The translations under genes were made by a program, and so were the position numbers. From Tetmemena sp. SeJ-2015 (taxonomy: Eukaryota; Ciliophora; Spirotrichea; Sporadotrichida; Oxytrichidae): a DNA stretch of 64,000 bases. Location: assembly GCA_027382625.1 (NCBI GenBank), contig JAJKFJ010022705.1, forward strand, positions 62,001-126,000, read 5' to 3'. How positions within the stretch are numbered: the stretch's first letter is position 1; every line of letters begins with the position of its first letter. The notes beneath the pieces were generated by a model. That model worked only from the letters and a program-made list of their open reading frames with translations, did not search any database and had not been told where the DNA came from. Positions 12,201-24,069 of this stretch are shown piece by piece.

Positions 12201-13732
12201 AACGAGGCAATGGATATCAGCTTGAATTAACTCATTTCTGCTTTGTGGCACTCCTTCTCTAAAATCTTCATATAGCTTTGGTGGTGCATATTTTGAAGAT
12301 AACCCACTCAAATTATAATGCTTCATGTCGTTAGGTACATTCACATCGAGCTTTATAGATGTGCCAAGATCACCTATCTTAACAAGCTAGTCTTTGAAAA
12401 CTAGCAAGTTATGAGGCTTCATATCTCCATAGTAGAAATTCCTCTGATGCAGAAATTATATGGCTTGCATAGCTTGAAAGAAGTAGTAAGCCATTTTCTC
12501 AGGCGAATAGTACTCCACGTAACTGCGAGTTAGGGTTTCATCCCTCCAGATAGACAGCAAATCTATTAGAGAAAATCTTGCCTTTTCTACAATGACGATA
12601 TAGTTGTTAATCAGATTAGAGGAAGCATCCTTCTCGATTATTTCTTCTCTAACTTATTAAAATTTAGAAATAAACTTTGCAAATATGCTTATCTGATTTA
12701 AGAAGCTTGAGCTGATGAGTTTCTCTCATTATTTGAGAGAATGCATATTACTTATTCAATTATACTTAAATTTGAAATGAACAGAGTTAATTTAAATTCA
12801 AAATTTAACAATATAGCACATTAATTTTTTCTAACATTACTCAATGTGTGAGATAAATTAAAATTGACCTTAATCAAGAAAATATTTTTTCCAGCATCTT
12901 CATAAAATCATAATAAATCAAAAAAAAGGAAATATAACAGGAAATTATTCCATGCTTATAAACTTCATATTTAAATGCAATTGATAACAGGTGAATGAAA
13001 AATTATTTTATTTGTGGACTACTAAAATAAGCTTGATATCTTAAATTTTAAATTGAAACTAGAATAATCCTTTTCAAATTTTTAAGAGGCCAAAGATTTC
13101 TTTATCACTACTTCTTCTTTTCCAGAGTGATCTAACTTAAAGACTATTGCCTCTCCTCCTCTTGCTAATTCCTTTATTCCTATCACTACTTTGAAATCTC
13201 TAGAATTTTAACTCAAGTATTAAATCATTTTTTCTTCCTCTTTTACTGGTTACTCATCTTTGCTTAAAGGAATTAAATCATTCTTGTCCTCTTCGACTAT
13301 TACTTTTTAGTTTTCAGCAATCCTTTAATACATAATGCTGCTTTCGAAGTTCGATTCTTCCGTTTCGAAGTTCTAATATTCTGATTGGAACATCTGAATG
13401 ATATCTTTGAGACACATGTATTGGTTGTCTCCCTTTGTAATTCTTTCACTTAGGATGTCTTAGAGAGCAATTTAGGAGGAAAGTTCTGAGGATGATGAAT
13501 TGTCAGCAGAAGCTCCATTAGTAGTCTTAGTTACATTCTTGGAAGTTTGGTATATCACTTTTTTTGTGAAGGCAATAAATGCTTGCTCGTTTTGAGTAGA
13601 TCCATCATAATCACTGTCACTTGAGTCAGACTCTTTATTCTCCTAGACCATTATATCTTAACTCTACACTATGAGAGAGTCAAGCTTTTCATTGCCAGTG
13701 GGATGATTATTATCTGATGTGCCTGTTTACAT
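9271..13732 (-). CDS. Protein kinase-domain protein, tandem copy 1
   Basis: Start ATG 13732-13730; an acidic Ser/Asp-rich N-terminus leads into the kinase N-lobe with glycine loop ELARGGEAIVF and VVIKK (ATP-binding Lys) near 13080-13200. The C-lobe follows at 12690-12110: FYYGDMKPHNLL (catalytic Asp, Lys and Asn present), VKIGDLGTS (DLG in place of DFG) and KYAPPKLY (APE-like). A long helical, possibly TPR-like region follows (11560-9780), including WLERYRDLSGDSDP and ALPSPFGGK. A 36-bp GT-AG intron (9739-9774) joins a Glu/Asp-rich tail unique to this copy, ending at TGA 9273-9271. AT-rich inserts near 12730-13080 and elsewhere are IESs; not all joins were resolved. Probably a serine/threonine kinase; substrate unknown. 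Confidence 0.75.
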
Positions 13733-14107
13733 AATTTTTATATCCTTTGTTCAAATTTTTCTTTTCTTTTTTTACAAGTAATGATTGCGATAGATACATT
13801 TAATTAAGTTTTTTCTTTAAAGATAACTCATAAAAAAATAAAACCTCAATTTTTAGGAGATCTTAGATTTTTATTTATAGTCCTATGATAAATTAGCACA
13901 ATAAATAAGGTGAATAAATTTAACTGATAATTAATCTTATATTTAAGGCAAGTTTTCAAAAAAGCATTAATTCCCAAAAATAAAATAATTAGGCCTTAAC
14001 AAAGCTATTATAATTTAGTTTTCTAAAATCTTCATTGCTTTATTAAGATATTTTTGAATAAGAGTATTTATTCTTAATAAATTGAATAATTATATTTGAA
14101 AAAGAAT

Positions 14108-14692
14108 ATGTTCAATTCTGCAAACAAATTCTAACTAAATTTTAATAGAATAATTATAAACAAGTTTTACCTATATCAGAAGTTATCTAATTATAAATTA
14201 ACAACTGCTGATTTATTTGGTATAGATGTTTCTCACTTAACAGTCTTAAGAAGTATTGGCTGGACTCCTATTGAGATCTTGTTTTAGTAGTTTTAAAGCC
14301 TAATCTAATTATATTATAGGGCAGATACGAATAAGTGATTCAGGAAATAAATTTCATAAATAAAAAGTGAATTAAATAAGTGTTTTAGTGATATCAAGTT
14401 CATTAATCAATTATAAAACTAATTTAATGAAAATGGGTTTTGAGAGGACCGAACTGTAGCAGCACCTGTTGCTGAAAAAAGATCAAGACTTTCTAAATTT
14501 GCGCAGATAGTCAATGCAAATAGAAATAGAGTTTTTCATAACTATTATCAAAGGTAAGTTAAAAGATTTATTGATGATTTTAATTAAGATCTTTTAGATA
14601 AGGATGATACGAATACGGAAAACTATAAATTCAACTACTCAATGTTAAACTAAAATGCTAAACTAAAGCAAGGACTCAAAATTTAGAGCTGA
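14108..14692 (+). CDS. Unknown basic protein, divergent from kinase copy 1
   Basis: Starts at ATG 14108 (MFNSANKFQLNF) about 375 bp from the divergent kinase start, so the two could share a control region. A second open segment reads RTVAAPVAEKRSRLSKFAQI and continues helical and basic to TGA 14690-14692. An alternative last frame ends near 14756. An in-frame TGA at about 14440 must be removed by an unresolved IES. No family recognised. A degenerate copy of its first 150 bp lies at 24820-24960. Confidence 0.45.
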
Positions 14693-15309
14693 AGCAGAAG
14701 ATGACACTTATTACAACGCAAATACTTGTCAGTTGTCTTTGAACAAGAAAAATGAATGAATTTATTAGATAATTTTCATGATAACGCATTCATATTTGAG
14801 CCATAATAATTTAACTGTTACTATAATACATGCACATGAATAGTCCATTGAGATACATATCTGAGAAGTTAACTGTCACTGCCTTGCCTCCTTTTATTAA
14901 CTTCCTACTGCCTTCTAATTCCCATTAAATTCTGACATATATTTAAAATTTTAATATTAATAATTAAAGCAATAAAATTTCAAAATTGCATATTTTTGAG
15001 AAGTAAAATTTATTTAATACTTAAAATGATCTGAATGCCTTAAAATTTAAAGTAATTTTAGATAGAATAAATAGACAAAAGACTTTACCCATCTAAATTA
15101 CTCTTTTATATGGTTTTAGACTGATAGATAAGAAATTAATGCAAATTTTTTTGCTCAAAAATTATTTCCAATTATTTTTGCGAATTCTAATATTGGTAAA
15201 AATGTCTATTCAACATAGTTTGCTAACAGAAAACAATTTTAAATTTACAATAAAAGGATGAATATATGCATTTAAATTTATTTTTTCTGTTTTAAATTAG
15301 AATAAAATA

Positions 15310-18300
15310 TGAACAGATGTCTTAAGAAGTCTTTCGAGTCTATTAACACACTTACGTGTCTCCATCAACTAGTTGACCTTCTTTCTAATCTCTGAGGAGT
15401 CGTCATATTGCAAAGTGCATATCTTTTTTTACTCTGCGATGAGTTAATTGGTGCCTCGCTCAAGTTTTAATGAAAATGAAAAGCGGTAGAAGATCTCAAA
15501 AGCTTCTTTTAACAATTAAACCTTAACAAAATAATAAATTAATCTTTGGAACCGAAATCGATCATCAGAAAGTCAGCCAAACTGTCAAGCAAAGTTTTGC
15601 CTGGCTGCAACTTGCTGTCAAAACAAAATTTAAATAAGGTGATATTCTTATGCTGGAAATATAGAATCTATCAGATATCAATCAAAATTATATTTCTTTA
15701 TTTAAAAATGAGATATGATTTTTGAGTTTATCAGAGAGTTTATGACCTATAAGGTATCGTCTTTATTCCATTCACCTAATAGTTCATGATCGATTTTAAT
15801 GAGGGGTTAATCATGTATAATTAATTACTTATCCTGAAGACACTAATGATGGAGTTTCAAGAAGCTATACCATCGCGAAGGTTCAAGTTCACAGATTTCG
15901 AACCTCTTCAGACATCTTGACTAGCCACCCTACTCCATTCAAGACATTGACCTTAGACCTTTCATGGAGAGTAGGTTTCCTGAATTGAAACTCTGAGCAA
16001 TTGCAAGAGAAGGCACTTCAAGTAGTGAGTTCGACATTCTATATTCAGACACTACACCAGAGCTCAAGTACCCAGAAGTGGAGCGCAATCTTGCAATTAG
16101 AGAAGTCATGAACAACATAAATGTTCAGCTGTGTTGCAACAACTACTTCATCGTCAGATTGAACTGGGAAATACTCCTCCTGACTTCTATTACATAGGAG
16201 AGGGACAAATATTGCTCTTCTTTTTCTAAATAGTTGGCTATGAACGTAGCATTGTATTAAATTATTCACTTTCACAACTAAATTAGATCATGAACTATAA
16301 GAACACTTAATAAAAATCTATTGTCATGTGAAGTTCAATTTTCTAAAAATATACACTATTAAAGTATTTAATATTATGAGCACTAGCTTGAGCATAGTAG
16401 TGATTTCGCTTTTCCCCAAAAGTAAACAAAAAAATTAAAACTTTGGCTGGTGATTTGAGTGCTTAAAAGAGGCAAGGGATAATGGCAGCCGAACCCTGGG
16501 GAAGGGGGTTTGGGCCCTGCTCACTGGAGAGAAAATTTAAAGGTGAGTGGTTCCCACTCATTTTTAAATCCTTTTAGGCGTGGGGGGAAAGGATCTAGGG
16601 GCAAACACTCAGTAAAGCAGGGGAAAGCGAAGCCAGACGCTACGGAGCAGCGACTTGCACTCGGCCCGAAGCTACCGGATTTTTTTTCCCCTTTTTGGGT
16701 TTTTTTTTGGATGGTCAGCAGAACCCGGGGGGGCTTCTGCTCAGAATGTGAGGTGGCGGGGGTGCCACGTGTTTAATATCCCTTTTCGGTTGGTAGGTTT
16801 GTGTGGTCAGATAAGTGGTCACGGGAAATTCATTGACTTTCACGGCCTATTTTTATTTTCCCGGGGGCCCCTTAAATTTCCCCTTTAAATTTTATTATTT
16901 TTAAATTTTAAACTTCCAAATGGACATGGCAGCTTTTCTTTAATCTTGTCATTAATTCAAATGGGTTTCTAGCCCCAAAAAGCTTTTTGAAAAAATTTTC
17001 GATGCTATTTTTTACCAAAGGGGGGGGGGCCTTTCCCTCGTCTCAACTTTTTTCTTGAAAATAAAAAAAATCACTACTACCTAAAACCCAGTAAAAACAA
17101 AAATTTCCCTTTAGTAAAAATTCAAACCCAAAAGTGAAAAAATTGCTCATATTCTTCTATTTAAAAAAAATTTTTAAAATTTTTGTTAAAAGGAAAAAAT
17201 TAATTTTTAAGTTATTTTATTGATATAATAAATAGTATTTCTTTTTTTATAAATTTTAAAATTTAAAAAAAATTTTTTGAAAAAAATTAAAAAAAAAGAG
17301 GAAATTTTAAAATAAAAAGGGTTTTAAGGGTTAAAAAAAAATTTTCCAAAATTTTTTAATTTTTAAAAGAATAATTAATTTTAATTTTAAAAACCTAAAC
17401 AAAGGTAAAATTTTCTTAAATTATATTACTATCTTTTTACAATTAAATTTTTCAACAAATAAAATTTCTAAAAAAGTTCTCCCAAATTCTCTAAATTTGA
17501 GAATATGAACAGGTTAAACCTTTTGGATTTGAATTTGGACAAAATAATTGTAACTTTTGGCTGATTTTAGGTTGAATAGTTATTTTTCATTTTTTCATGA
17601 AAAAGTGGATGACGAGGAAAGGCCCCCCCTACCAAACTTCTCGAGATAGCACATTCCTTCTTCTATTGCAGTAGAAAAATCCTTCTTCATTGAGTTTATG
17701 TCTACACCCATCATTTCGATGTAGGGATAGTGCTCCTTTCTTAAAATAAAGCTTAAGTTTTAAACGTTAAGAGAGGTAGTTCCAGCTTATAATTTTCAAC
17801 TCTCCCATCTCGCCAAATATAGTTGGCATTTTAATTAAATTTGATGGTTGGTTAAAATAATAAATAGAGAGTTGCAACTTCGGGCCAGTTGAAATCGTAG
17901 ATTCATCCCCTGAACTGACTCTTGTTCGATAGCTTATTTAAAATTAATATGATTTTCTTCTATAATCATCTTCACAGTACCTCTCAGCAGTGATAAATGA
18001 CTCGGGCATTCTTCTTCATCATCTTCAATAAAACTTGTGTCACTTATAACTCTTGACTTCCCGCTCCCACACAAAAGTTGCAAAGATAAAAAGTTCTTAA
18101 AATTATATGCTTAGTCGAATGGTCTTTTAATTATTCAAATCTAAGATAGTTGAACTGTCACTGATTTATTCCATTTTAATTTAATATCTAATTTGATTCT
18201 CTTTTTTATTAAATTATCAGCTATAATTGGAGGGTGATTGGATCTGAATCTCCTTTAAAATCTCTGTATCGCTGAAGCCATTTCTCCCCTTCTTAAATTC

Positions 18301-21300
18301 CAGCCATTATTTCAAAATTAAAATATCATTAAAGGTAGCAACATTTTTTTGACAAAGATATTTAATAAGATATTTTAACTTGAAATAGATTCACTATTGC
18401 TTTCTTTTACTTTCTCAATACTAAATCAATATTTGGATAGATTTTACAGAGCTCAAGGTATTAGATAACTAATGGAAATTTAAAGTTCATGAAGAAATCT
18501 TTGTCCATATAATTGTTTTGGGAGAAGAAAATAGTCAATAACTCATAGGCAGAGCCAAAGTTCTGTTATGAAATGCAATCTTTTATATCTCCTTTAAAAA
18601 TTATTGTTTTAAATTGCTTGCTTTATTATGTTTTATTTATTTTTTTTTAAGTTTTTTTAAGTTTTAAAATTTTTAAGAAATAACTTTTTATTAACTGGGG
18701 TTAAGAAAGGAATTTAACTTAAACCAAATCCATCAAAATCTCTGCTTTAGTAAGTGACTAGTAATTCAATTGTGTAAGACAAATTTCATATTTCTTTTTG
18801 TACTGTAACTTTTGTACAGGAGGCACACATTCCAAGTATGCAAGGCAATAGAAGAAGCTTATTTAAATTAATCTTAAATAAATACATGATAAAGCCATCT
18901 GACCCTTTCATTTCAGTCTTATTGCTTTGAGTTTGCCATGTGTAAAGTATGAAATATTCCAAATTCTCTTTATGCTAGAGATAGAATTCAAATAAGAAAA
19001 ACTTTAATTTATAATTCATTAAGTAGCGGATCGGTAAAAACTCCTTCTTACGAATTCATTTACTTTTATAATTCTACGTATCTCTTTTCATCCCTTTGAG
19101 TTACTTCAATTGATACTCTATAATAATTAAAAAGTAGAAAATATATTAAAATTGGTGAATGGTTAAATTAATAAGTGGAGAGTTGCAACTCCGTGGCTGT
19201 TCAAATCAGAGATTCACCCCTGATTATTGTCTTGAAAGATTGCTTCTCGAAAATTAATAAAAGTTTTTTCTTTGACGATCGCCTAATCACTTCTCAGAAA
19301 TGAGATATGTCGCTCTCATTACCCTATAGACCAAATATCACTTCTATTAAAAATTTTGTCGTTTATAACTCTGAACTAAGCGTTCCCACCCCACACAAAA
19401 GTTCAAGGGCATAAAGTTCTTAAAACTCCATTCTGATAGAATGATGTAAATTTAATTTAAATTGGGCTCACTTCAGTTTTAATTTAATATAAATTAATTT
19501 AATTTTATAGTAAATTCAAAACTATACTACTTTAAATTTAATTAAAGCAAGAGATGATAAGAAATATCTTGATCTTTTAATAAAAATGATGTCAATTAAA
19601 TTCTGAGATTCAGTCCGAAAGCTGAAGCTTGATGGATAGCTTGTAATATGTCTATTAGAACTTTGCACTTCGAGATTGTTAATAACAGTCGAGGCTTGCG
19701 GAGTGATATGTGCTTTTTAGTCAAATATCACCTTTAGATAAACTTTTGCCACTAATAGCTCTTTTGAGTTGTGCGCTCTCAAATTAATTTGCAAGAATTT
19801 ATGGTTGAAAAATTATTTAAATTAGGCATATTTAACGAAATAATTTTTTCTTTAATTTGAAGACTAATTTATTTTTTTTAAATAAATTTACATATTATAA
19901 TTATATATATTTATTATTATATTTTAACTTTTAATCTAACATACTCGAGAGTTTTCATTAACATGTTTTGGCCGAATATTTTATCACTCAGTCTCATTAC
20001 CTTCTAAACTTGCTTTTATGCAATATCATATAAATAGGACTGGTAAACTCCATTATAGAAAAAGAAACAGTCTAACTATAGCGTAAATAGCTTTGAAGTT
20101 ATAAGTTAAATGCCCTTTTCCATAAATTGGTACTAACTTAAAGCGGGGAACAGGTCAAGCACCAGTTTTTTGAATTTAAGGTGTTGAGCAAGTTCTTCAT
20201 CTTAAAAAATTTTGAGATCAGAAGTGTATGGATAGTATGATTAATTATTTTAAATTTTTAAAAAAAATTTTCTTTGATTGTAAAGAGCAAAAAAAAATTG
20301 GCATCGGGGGGGTCATCAAAATCTTTAACTTTTTTTGTACAATTTTAACCCTTTTTCTGCTTGAATTTCTCACTTATCTTGTCACTACTGGCTCGAGTTG
20401 GATTTTAAGATCAATCTATACTTTGAATAGTAAGCAATATTAATTAATTTGATTTTATAAAAGTTATATTTTTTTAATATGGTAGATAGCTTCATATTTT
20501 CTTTCAAAATATTTATAAAGAGGAAGCAAATAATAATTTATGCTGAGTTTTCTTTCATTCTTCATCTGTTCAATCAACTATGATATGAAGTTTTCTCTCT
20601 CGGTAAAATATTGTGTGGTCATTTTCATGGCTTTGGACAAACTTTAGCTTTGTTCGAGAGTCTTGCAGATGTCATAGCAAATTTGCAATTCCAATCTATC
20701 ACTCTCAGAAAAGAAGGGATAACTTTCTACTTTTTTCAAACAGAATTTCATTGTCTGCATTTAAATATCTTTTATACTTAAATATTTTTTATACACAATA
20801 AATAGTCTTGATGAGGCAATAAAGATCTGCTTCAATTAACTAATTTCTCGAAAACATTCTTGTTTACTGCCAGCCTTTAAAAAGAGAGTCAGGCGCATAA
20901 GCTCTAGTCATTGAAATAAGGATAAAAATTTTGTCATTCCTTTGACCTCATAAATTTGCAAGTCGTGGTCTGTATTTTCAGCTAGAAATTTTACTGTAGT
21001 TCCGAAATCTCCCACCTTAACAAGCTAGTCCTTAAAGACGAGTAAGTTATGAGGCTTCATGTCACCATAGTAAATATTTCTATGGTGCAGATAAGATACT
21101 ACCTACATGGCTTGCAAAAAGTAGTAGGCCAATTTCTGAGCTGAAAAGTATTCAAAATTATCAAAGATCAACATATATATCATTTTATATTCCACATATT
21201 TTTCAGAATCTTCCTTTTTACTCCAAATTTTAGTGAGATCTTTGAGAGAAAACCTTGCCTTCTCTACGATGACGATGTAGTCAGTTATCAAATCAGTCTT

Positions 21301-22316
21301 AGAATCTTAAAGATAAATTTAAGTATCTTTCTAGATAAGTTCTTCCTTTACTTGGCACACATATTTGTCTGACTCTAACAACTTTAGAGTCTGAGTCTCT
21401 CACATCATAGTTTAGATTGCATTTTGAAAGTTTAGCTAGTCTAAAAATAGAATGGAAAATATTAGTCGCCTTTGAACTTCTGATGAGCAATCGATTTCTT
21501 AATGACGACTTCTAAGTTATCTACATGACTTAAATGATACACAATAGCTTTACTAAAAATTTAATAAGTTATGCTTCTCCTCCTCTGGCTAATTCTTTGA
21601 CAGTAATAACCACTGAAAAGCGAGTTGAATACTTTTAGAGGTAGTAAATTAGATCTTCTTCTTCTTCAGTTTGCTAATACTGAGCATTGCGTTTCCTTAA
21701 AGCCAAATCCATTATTTCTGAAAGACTAATTGGTAGTATTTTTTAATTTTCCTTTATCCGAGCCATTAGAATATTCTACTGCTTTTCATAATTGCCACTA
21801 TTGTTTTGTTACTAGTAGAAATCATCTTAGAATTCTTCTCTTAGGGGTCTTAGTGTGATGCAATTATGCTTTTTGGAGAATATCTTAGTTAAAATAGGTC
21901 AACATCAAACTATTTTTTTATTATAGTTTAATATTAAATAAGAAGTGGTAGTTGGCCATTAATTCGTTCATAATTTCAGTCTTACTCATTAAGGTAGTTT
22001 AAATTAAATTTCAGCTGTATCTTCTACTTAACTATTACTGTTTTAGGAGGGAAACTAAGTTTGGTAAGATTGTGCTGGCTAAAATAAGCCTGCACTTATT
22101 TGTGTCTCCTCATACTCTGAGTCAGATGAATCACCTAGAAGTTAAATAAGACAGTGAATAAATATTAGTTAAAACCTTTTTAATTATGTTTTAATTACCT
22201 TCTATATCTTTCTCGTTTTGTAGCTTTGCATCATCAGTAGCTGGTATTAAGCTTGCTTCTTTAATATCTTTCTTCTCTTCGGTATTTGTTTAGACTTCCC
22301 TTGCTGAAGACTCCAT
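15310..22316 (-). CDS. Protein kinase-domain protein, tandem copy 2, heavily interrupted
   Basis: Start ATG 22316-22314; a GT-AG intron at 22135-22198 follows the N-terminus. Glycine loop ELARGGEA is split from IVYHLSH by an IES with pointer GCTT (21547-21572). The C-lobe reads YYGDMKPHNLLVF, KVGDFGTTVKF and, after removing 20907-20932 (pointer GTCATT), GMTRAYAPDSLF, so catalytic residues are intact. The C-terminal helical region to about 15310 ends in a coiled segment (EIRKKVNQLMETRK); the true stop was not fixed. Relative to copy 3 it has extra insertions at 16444-16909, 17020-17629 and about 17820-18225, the second inside a coding helix. It may be functional after excision or a decaying paralog. 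Parts of its sequence look poorly called. Confidence 0.7.
16444..16909 (+). mobile_element. 466-bp GC-rich insertion with 6-bp direct repeat AAACTT
   Basis: Absent from the matching place in kinase copy 3 (near 25895), where the flanks are contiguous. The flanking AAACTT lies at 16438-16443 and 16910-16915. The insert is far richer in G and C than its surroundings and holds several short inverted repeats, such as GAGTGG/CCACTC, GCAGAA/TTCTGC and GTGGC/GCCAC. It has no terminal inverted repeat and no convincing ORF. Long G, C and T runs suggest base-call problems, so its true sequence and length are uncertain. Confidence 0.5.
17020..17629. mobile_element. 610-bp MITE-like element with long terminal inverted repeats and 7-bp target duplication
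   Basis: Ends are GGGG...CCTTTCC and its complement; inverted similarity extends about 130 bp inward (for example ACCTAAAA, AAACCCAAAAG and CATATTC blocks recur inverted). TACCAAA flanks it at 17013-17019 and 17630-17636. Kinase copy 3 (about 25985-26010) has the uninterrupted site. No transposase ORF. It sits within the coding stretch corresponding to the YLEKFGKSSIQNYF helix of copy 3, so it must be removed as an IES or it kills the gene. Confidence 0.75.
17820..18225 (+). repeat. Dispersed repeat R1, copy 1 (inserted in kinase copy 2)
   Basis: About 350-400 bp with recognisable core blocks: GAGAGTTGCAACTTC, GATTCACCCCTGA, ACTTGTGTC, CCCACACAAAAGTTGCAA and CACTGATTTATTC. It is missing from the corresponding site of kinase copy 3 (about 26165), where flanking CTCTCCAAA and CAATTGGAG are joined. 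The ends show short inverted similarity around ATTAAAATTG. No ORF; a non-autonomous element. Confidence 0.7.
19150..19500 (+). repeat. Dispersed repeat R1, copy 2
   Basis: Shares with the other R1 copies the order GGTGAATGGTTAAA, GAGAGTTGCAACTCC, GATTCACCCCTGA, GCGTTCCCACC and CACACAAAAGTTCAAGG. It lies in non-coding sequence of the middle kinase locus. A more diverged relative (GAGATTCA, GCTTGATGGATAGCTTG, ACTAATAGCTC) follows at about 19540-19800. Confidence 0.65.
20907..20932 (-). other. 26-bp IES in the activation loop of kinase copy 2 (pointer GTCATT on plus strand)
   Basis: GTCATT is repeated at 20907-20912 and 20933-20938. Removing one copy and the spacer turns a premature TGA frame into GMTRAYAPDSLF, the expected activation-segment and APE region. 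The identical insert is at 28471-28496 in copy 3; copy 1 has none here. Confidence 0.8.
21547..21572 (-). other. 26-bp IES in the glycine loop of kinase copy 2 (pointer GCTT on plus strand)
   Basis: GCTT at 21547-21550 and 21573-21576. Removal gives GGEAIVYHLSH followed by VVIKK, matching the uninterrupted copy 1 (GGEAIVFKLDH). Copy 3 has the same boundaries (29110-29133) but a spacer two bases shorter and different in sequence. Confidence 0.8.
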
Positions 22317-22952
22317 TTTTATGTTAAAGATATTTTGTTAGTAGATCTTGAATAATTATTATAAAAAGATATTATCGTGTGCTGTTTGGCAGCTTTTAAA
22401 CTACAGAAAGCTTAATATCCAATATAAAATCTGAATTAATTTATTCTCAGCAAAATTGCTTGTTCTTTCATCAAATTTAGAAAATAAAAATATAATATAA
22501 TTATTGATAAGGAATTAATTAAGTTATTCTTTAAAGTTTAGTTTAATTTAAATATGCAAAGAATGCATCCGCAATTATAATCTCTCTTCAGAATATTTTT
22601 ATTAAATTAAAAAAATCTGATTTAAAATCTATTCAAAAATATATAGATATATCCATACTTAAAAAAAGATGTATCTACCGAAGAAAAAATTCTAAATATA
22701 ACTAGAATTTATTAAGAGGAATTCACGGAGATAAAAGTATTTCTGAGTAAATATATATACAATCATTTTATAACGAAGATTATTATGAACAGTTTTTGAA
22801 AGATTTAGTATTCTTATTAAAAATAATGTGTGAAAGTGAAATTCAATTATAATATTGAGTTTTAATATATGAGTGAAGATGGGTAAGTTCTTATAATCTA
22901 ATTAATTTACTGATTTAATCTCAAAAACTCAAACTCCATCCATATTCTCTTC

Positions 22953-23030
22953 ATGAACTGGCTGTATAATTTCTAGAAAGAAAAGTTGCAGAGAACTAAA
23001 GTCATCTTACCTGGCTTTAAGTTTGATTAA
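22953..23030 (+). pseudogene. Duplicated head of the gene at 30657, truncated by a repeat
   Basis: ATG 22953 begins MNWLYNF and continues KEKLQRTK to PGFKFDQ, nearly the same as the start of the plus-strand gene at 30657. Similarity stops at the inverted-repeat element beginning about 23031. The upstream sequence back to kinase copy 2 also matches the 29903-30656 region, so this is the edge of the segmental duplication. Confidence 0.7.
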
Positions 23031-23412
23031 AGAGAAATAAGTGAAGTGAATCGTAGATTATAAGAATAAGAATTTATTTGCCTTTAAACAAGAGGTTGGG
23101 GTCTATGAGAATGTTTTCTGGCTTTAGAAGAAAAGTAGGGTGTTATATATTTTAATCATTAAATAGTAAAAGATTAGGCTTAAATTAAATTTCGACACCC
23201 CATTGGTAAATCACTGATCTCTACAGAGAAATTCAATTAAACATTAGAGTTTTAATTATAGCTCTGATCATTATATTAAACACCAATCAATATAAGAATT
23301 AAACCATATTAGCCAACCACTGATCTCTATTTAATATAGTTTTAATTAAGAATTGGGCTTTGATCTAATTCTTATAAGCCACGATTCACTTCACTAATTT
23401 CCCTTTATCATA
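23031..23412. mobile_element. About 380-bp element with roughly 45-bp terminal inverted repeats
   Basis: The left end GAAATAAGTGAAGTGAATCG is mirrored at the right end by CGATTCACTTCACTAATTTC, and inverted similarity continues through TTATAAGAAT. No ORF inside. It interrupts similarity between the flanks of kinase copies 2 and 3, so it probably inserted at, or marks, a duplication breakpoint. MITE-like. Confidence 0.7.
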
Positions 23413-23880
23413 GACTTCAACAGAGTTGTAAGAAGAGAAAACATTGAGGAAGCATCGGTGCAAGGAACACTACTTCCCATAGAGACAGACTTGGCTGAAC
23501 GGTTCAGTGCAGTGGGACATTTGGTCTATAGTTGCAATCATACTTGAATGCGATATGAAACCCAGAGGAATACTGTGAAAAGTGAAGATGATGCAATATA
23601 ATTCGCAACAAGACATTGTAAGATTAGACAAGGTATCAGACCTTTGAAAAAGTTAGTAAAAAGTAAAATCAAGCAACCTATGAAACCTAACACTCAGTTA
23701 TCTGAGATAGAGGAACCACTTAAAGGTATAAAATTCAGAGAATATGAGACAGACGTCAAGGTCACCTTCCTAGAAGATTTTTAGATTGCCTGTTTAGGGT
23801 TAAAATTTAGCATGATTATAAGTATTAATAAAGAAATTAATTATACACAACTTATTTTCACTTTCTTATCATATTATGGG
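23413..23880 (+). CDS. Unknown basic protein or gene fragment
   Basis: One frame is open from about 23420 to past 23870 apart from a TGA near 23550. That stop disappears if a 15-bp IES with pointer AT is removed, joining VYSCNH to ETQRNTVKSE. The predicted protein is Lys/Arg/Glu-rich (PLKKLVKSKIKQP). No start codon is secure and no family recognised; it might be one MDS block of a larger gene. Confidence 0.35.
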
Positions 23881-24069
23881 GTTTTGGAGATTTAACACAA
23901 GAGAGGAAACTGCTATGGAAACCTAAAATCTTTGAAAATAACAAGAGAACTAAGGTAGATGAAGCACACTGAACAATTACATGCAGGCAAGAAAATACTT
24001 ATAAAACATGTGTTTTAGACCTAATTTCCAATTTACTCAAACTCAAAAAAATTCTCTTTATTTTTCCTT

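Noticed and set aside
16510..16888. Two overlapping plus-strand ORFs of 77-88 codons in the GC-rich island
   Set aside because: Low-complexity translation, no Gln-code stop usage, and the region shows inflated homopolymers; the ORFs reflect GC richness.
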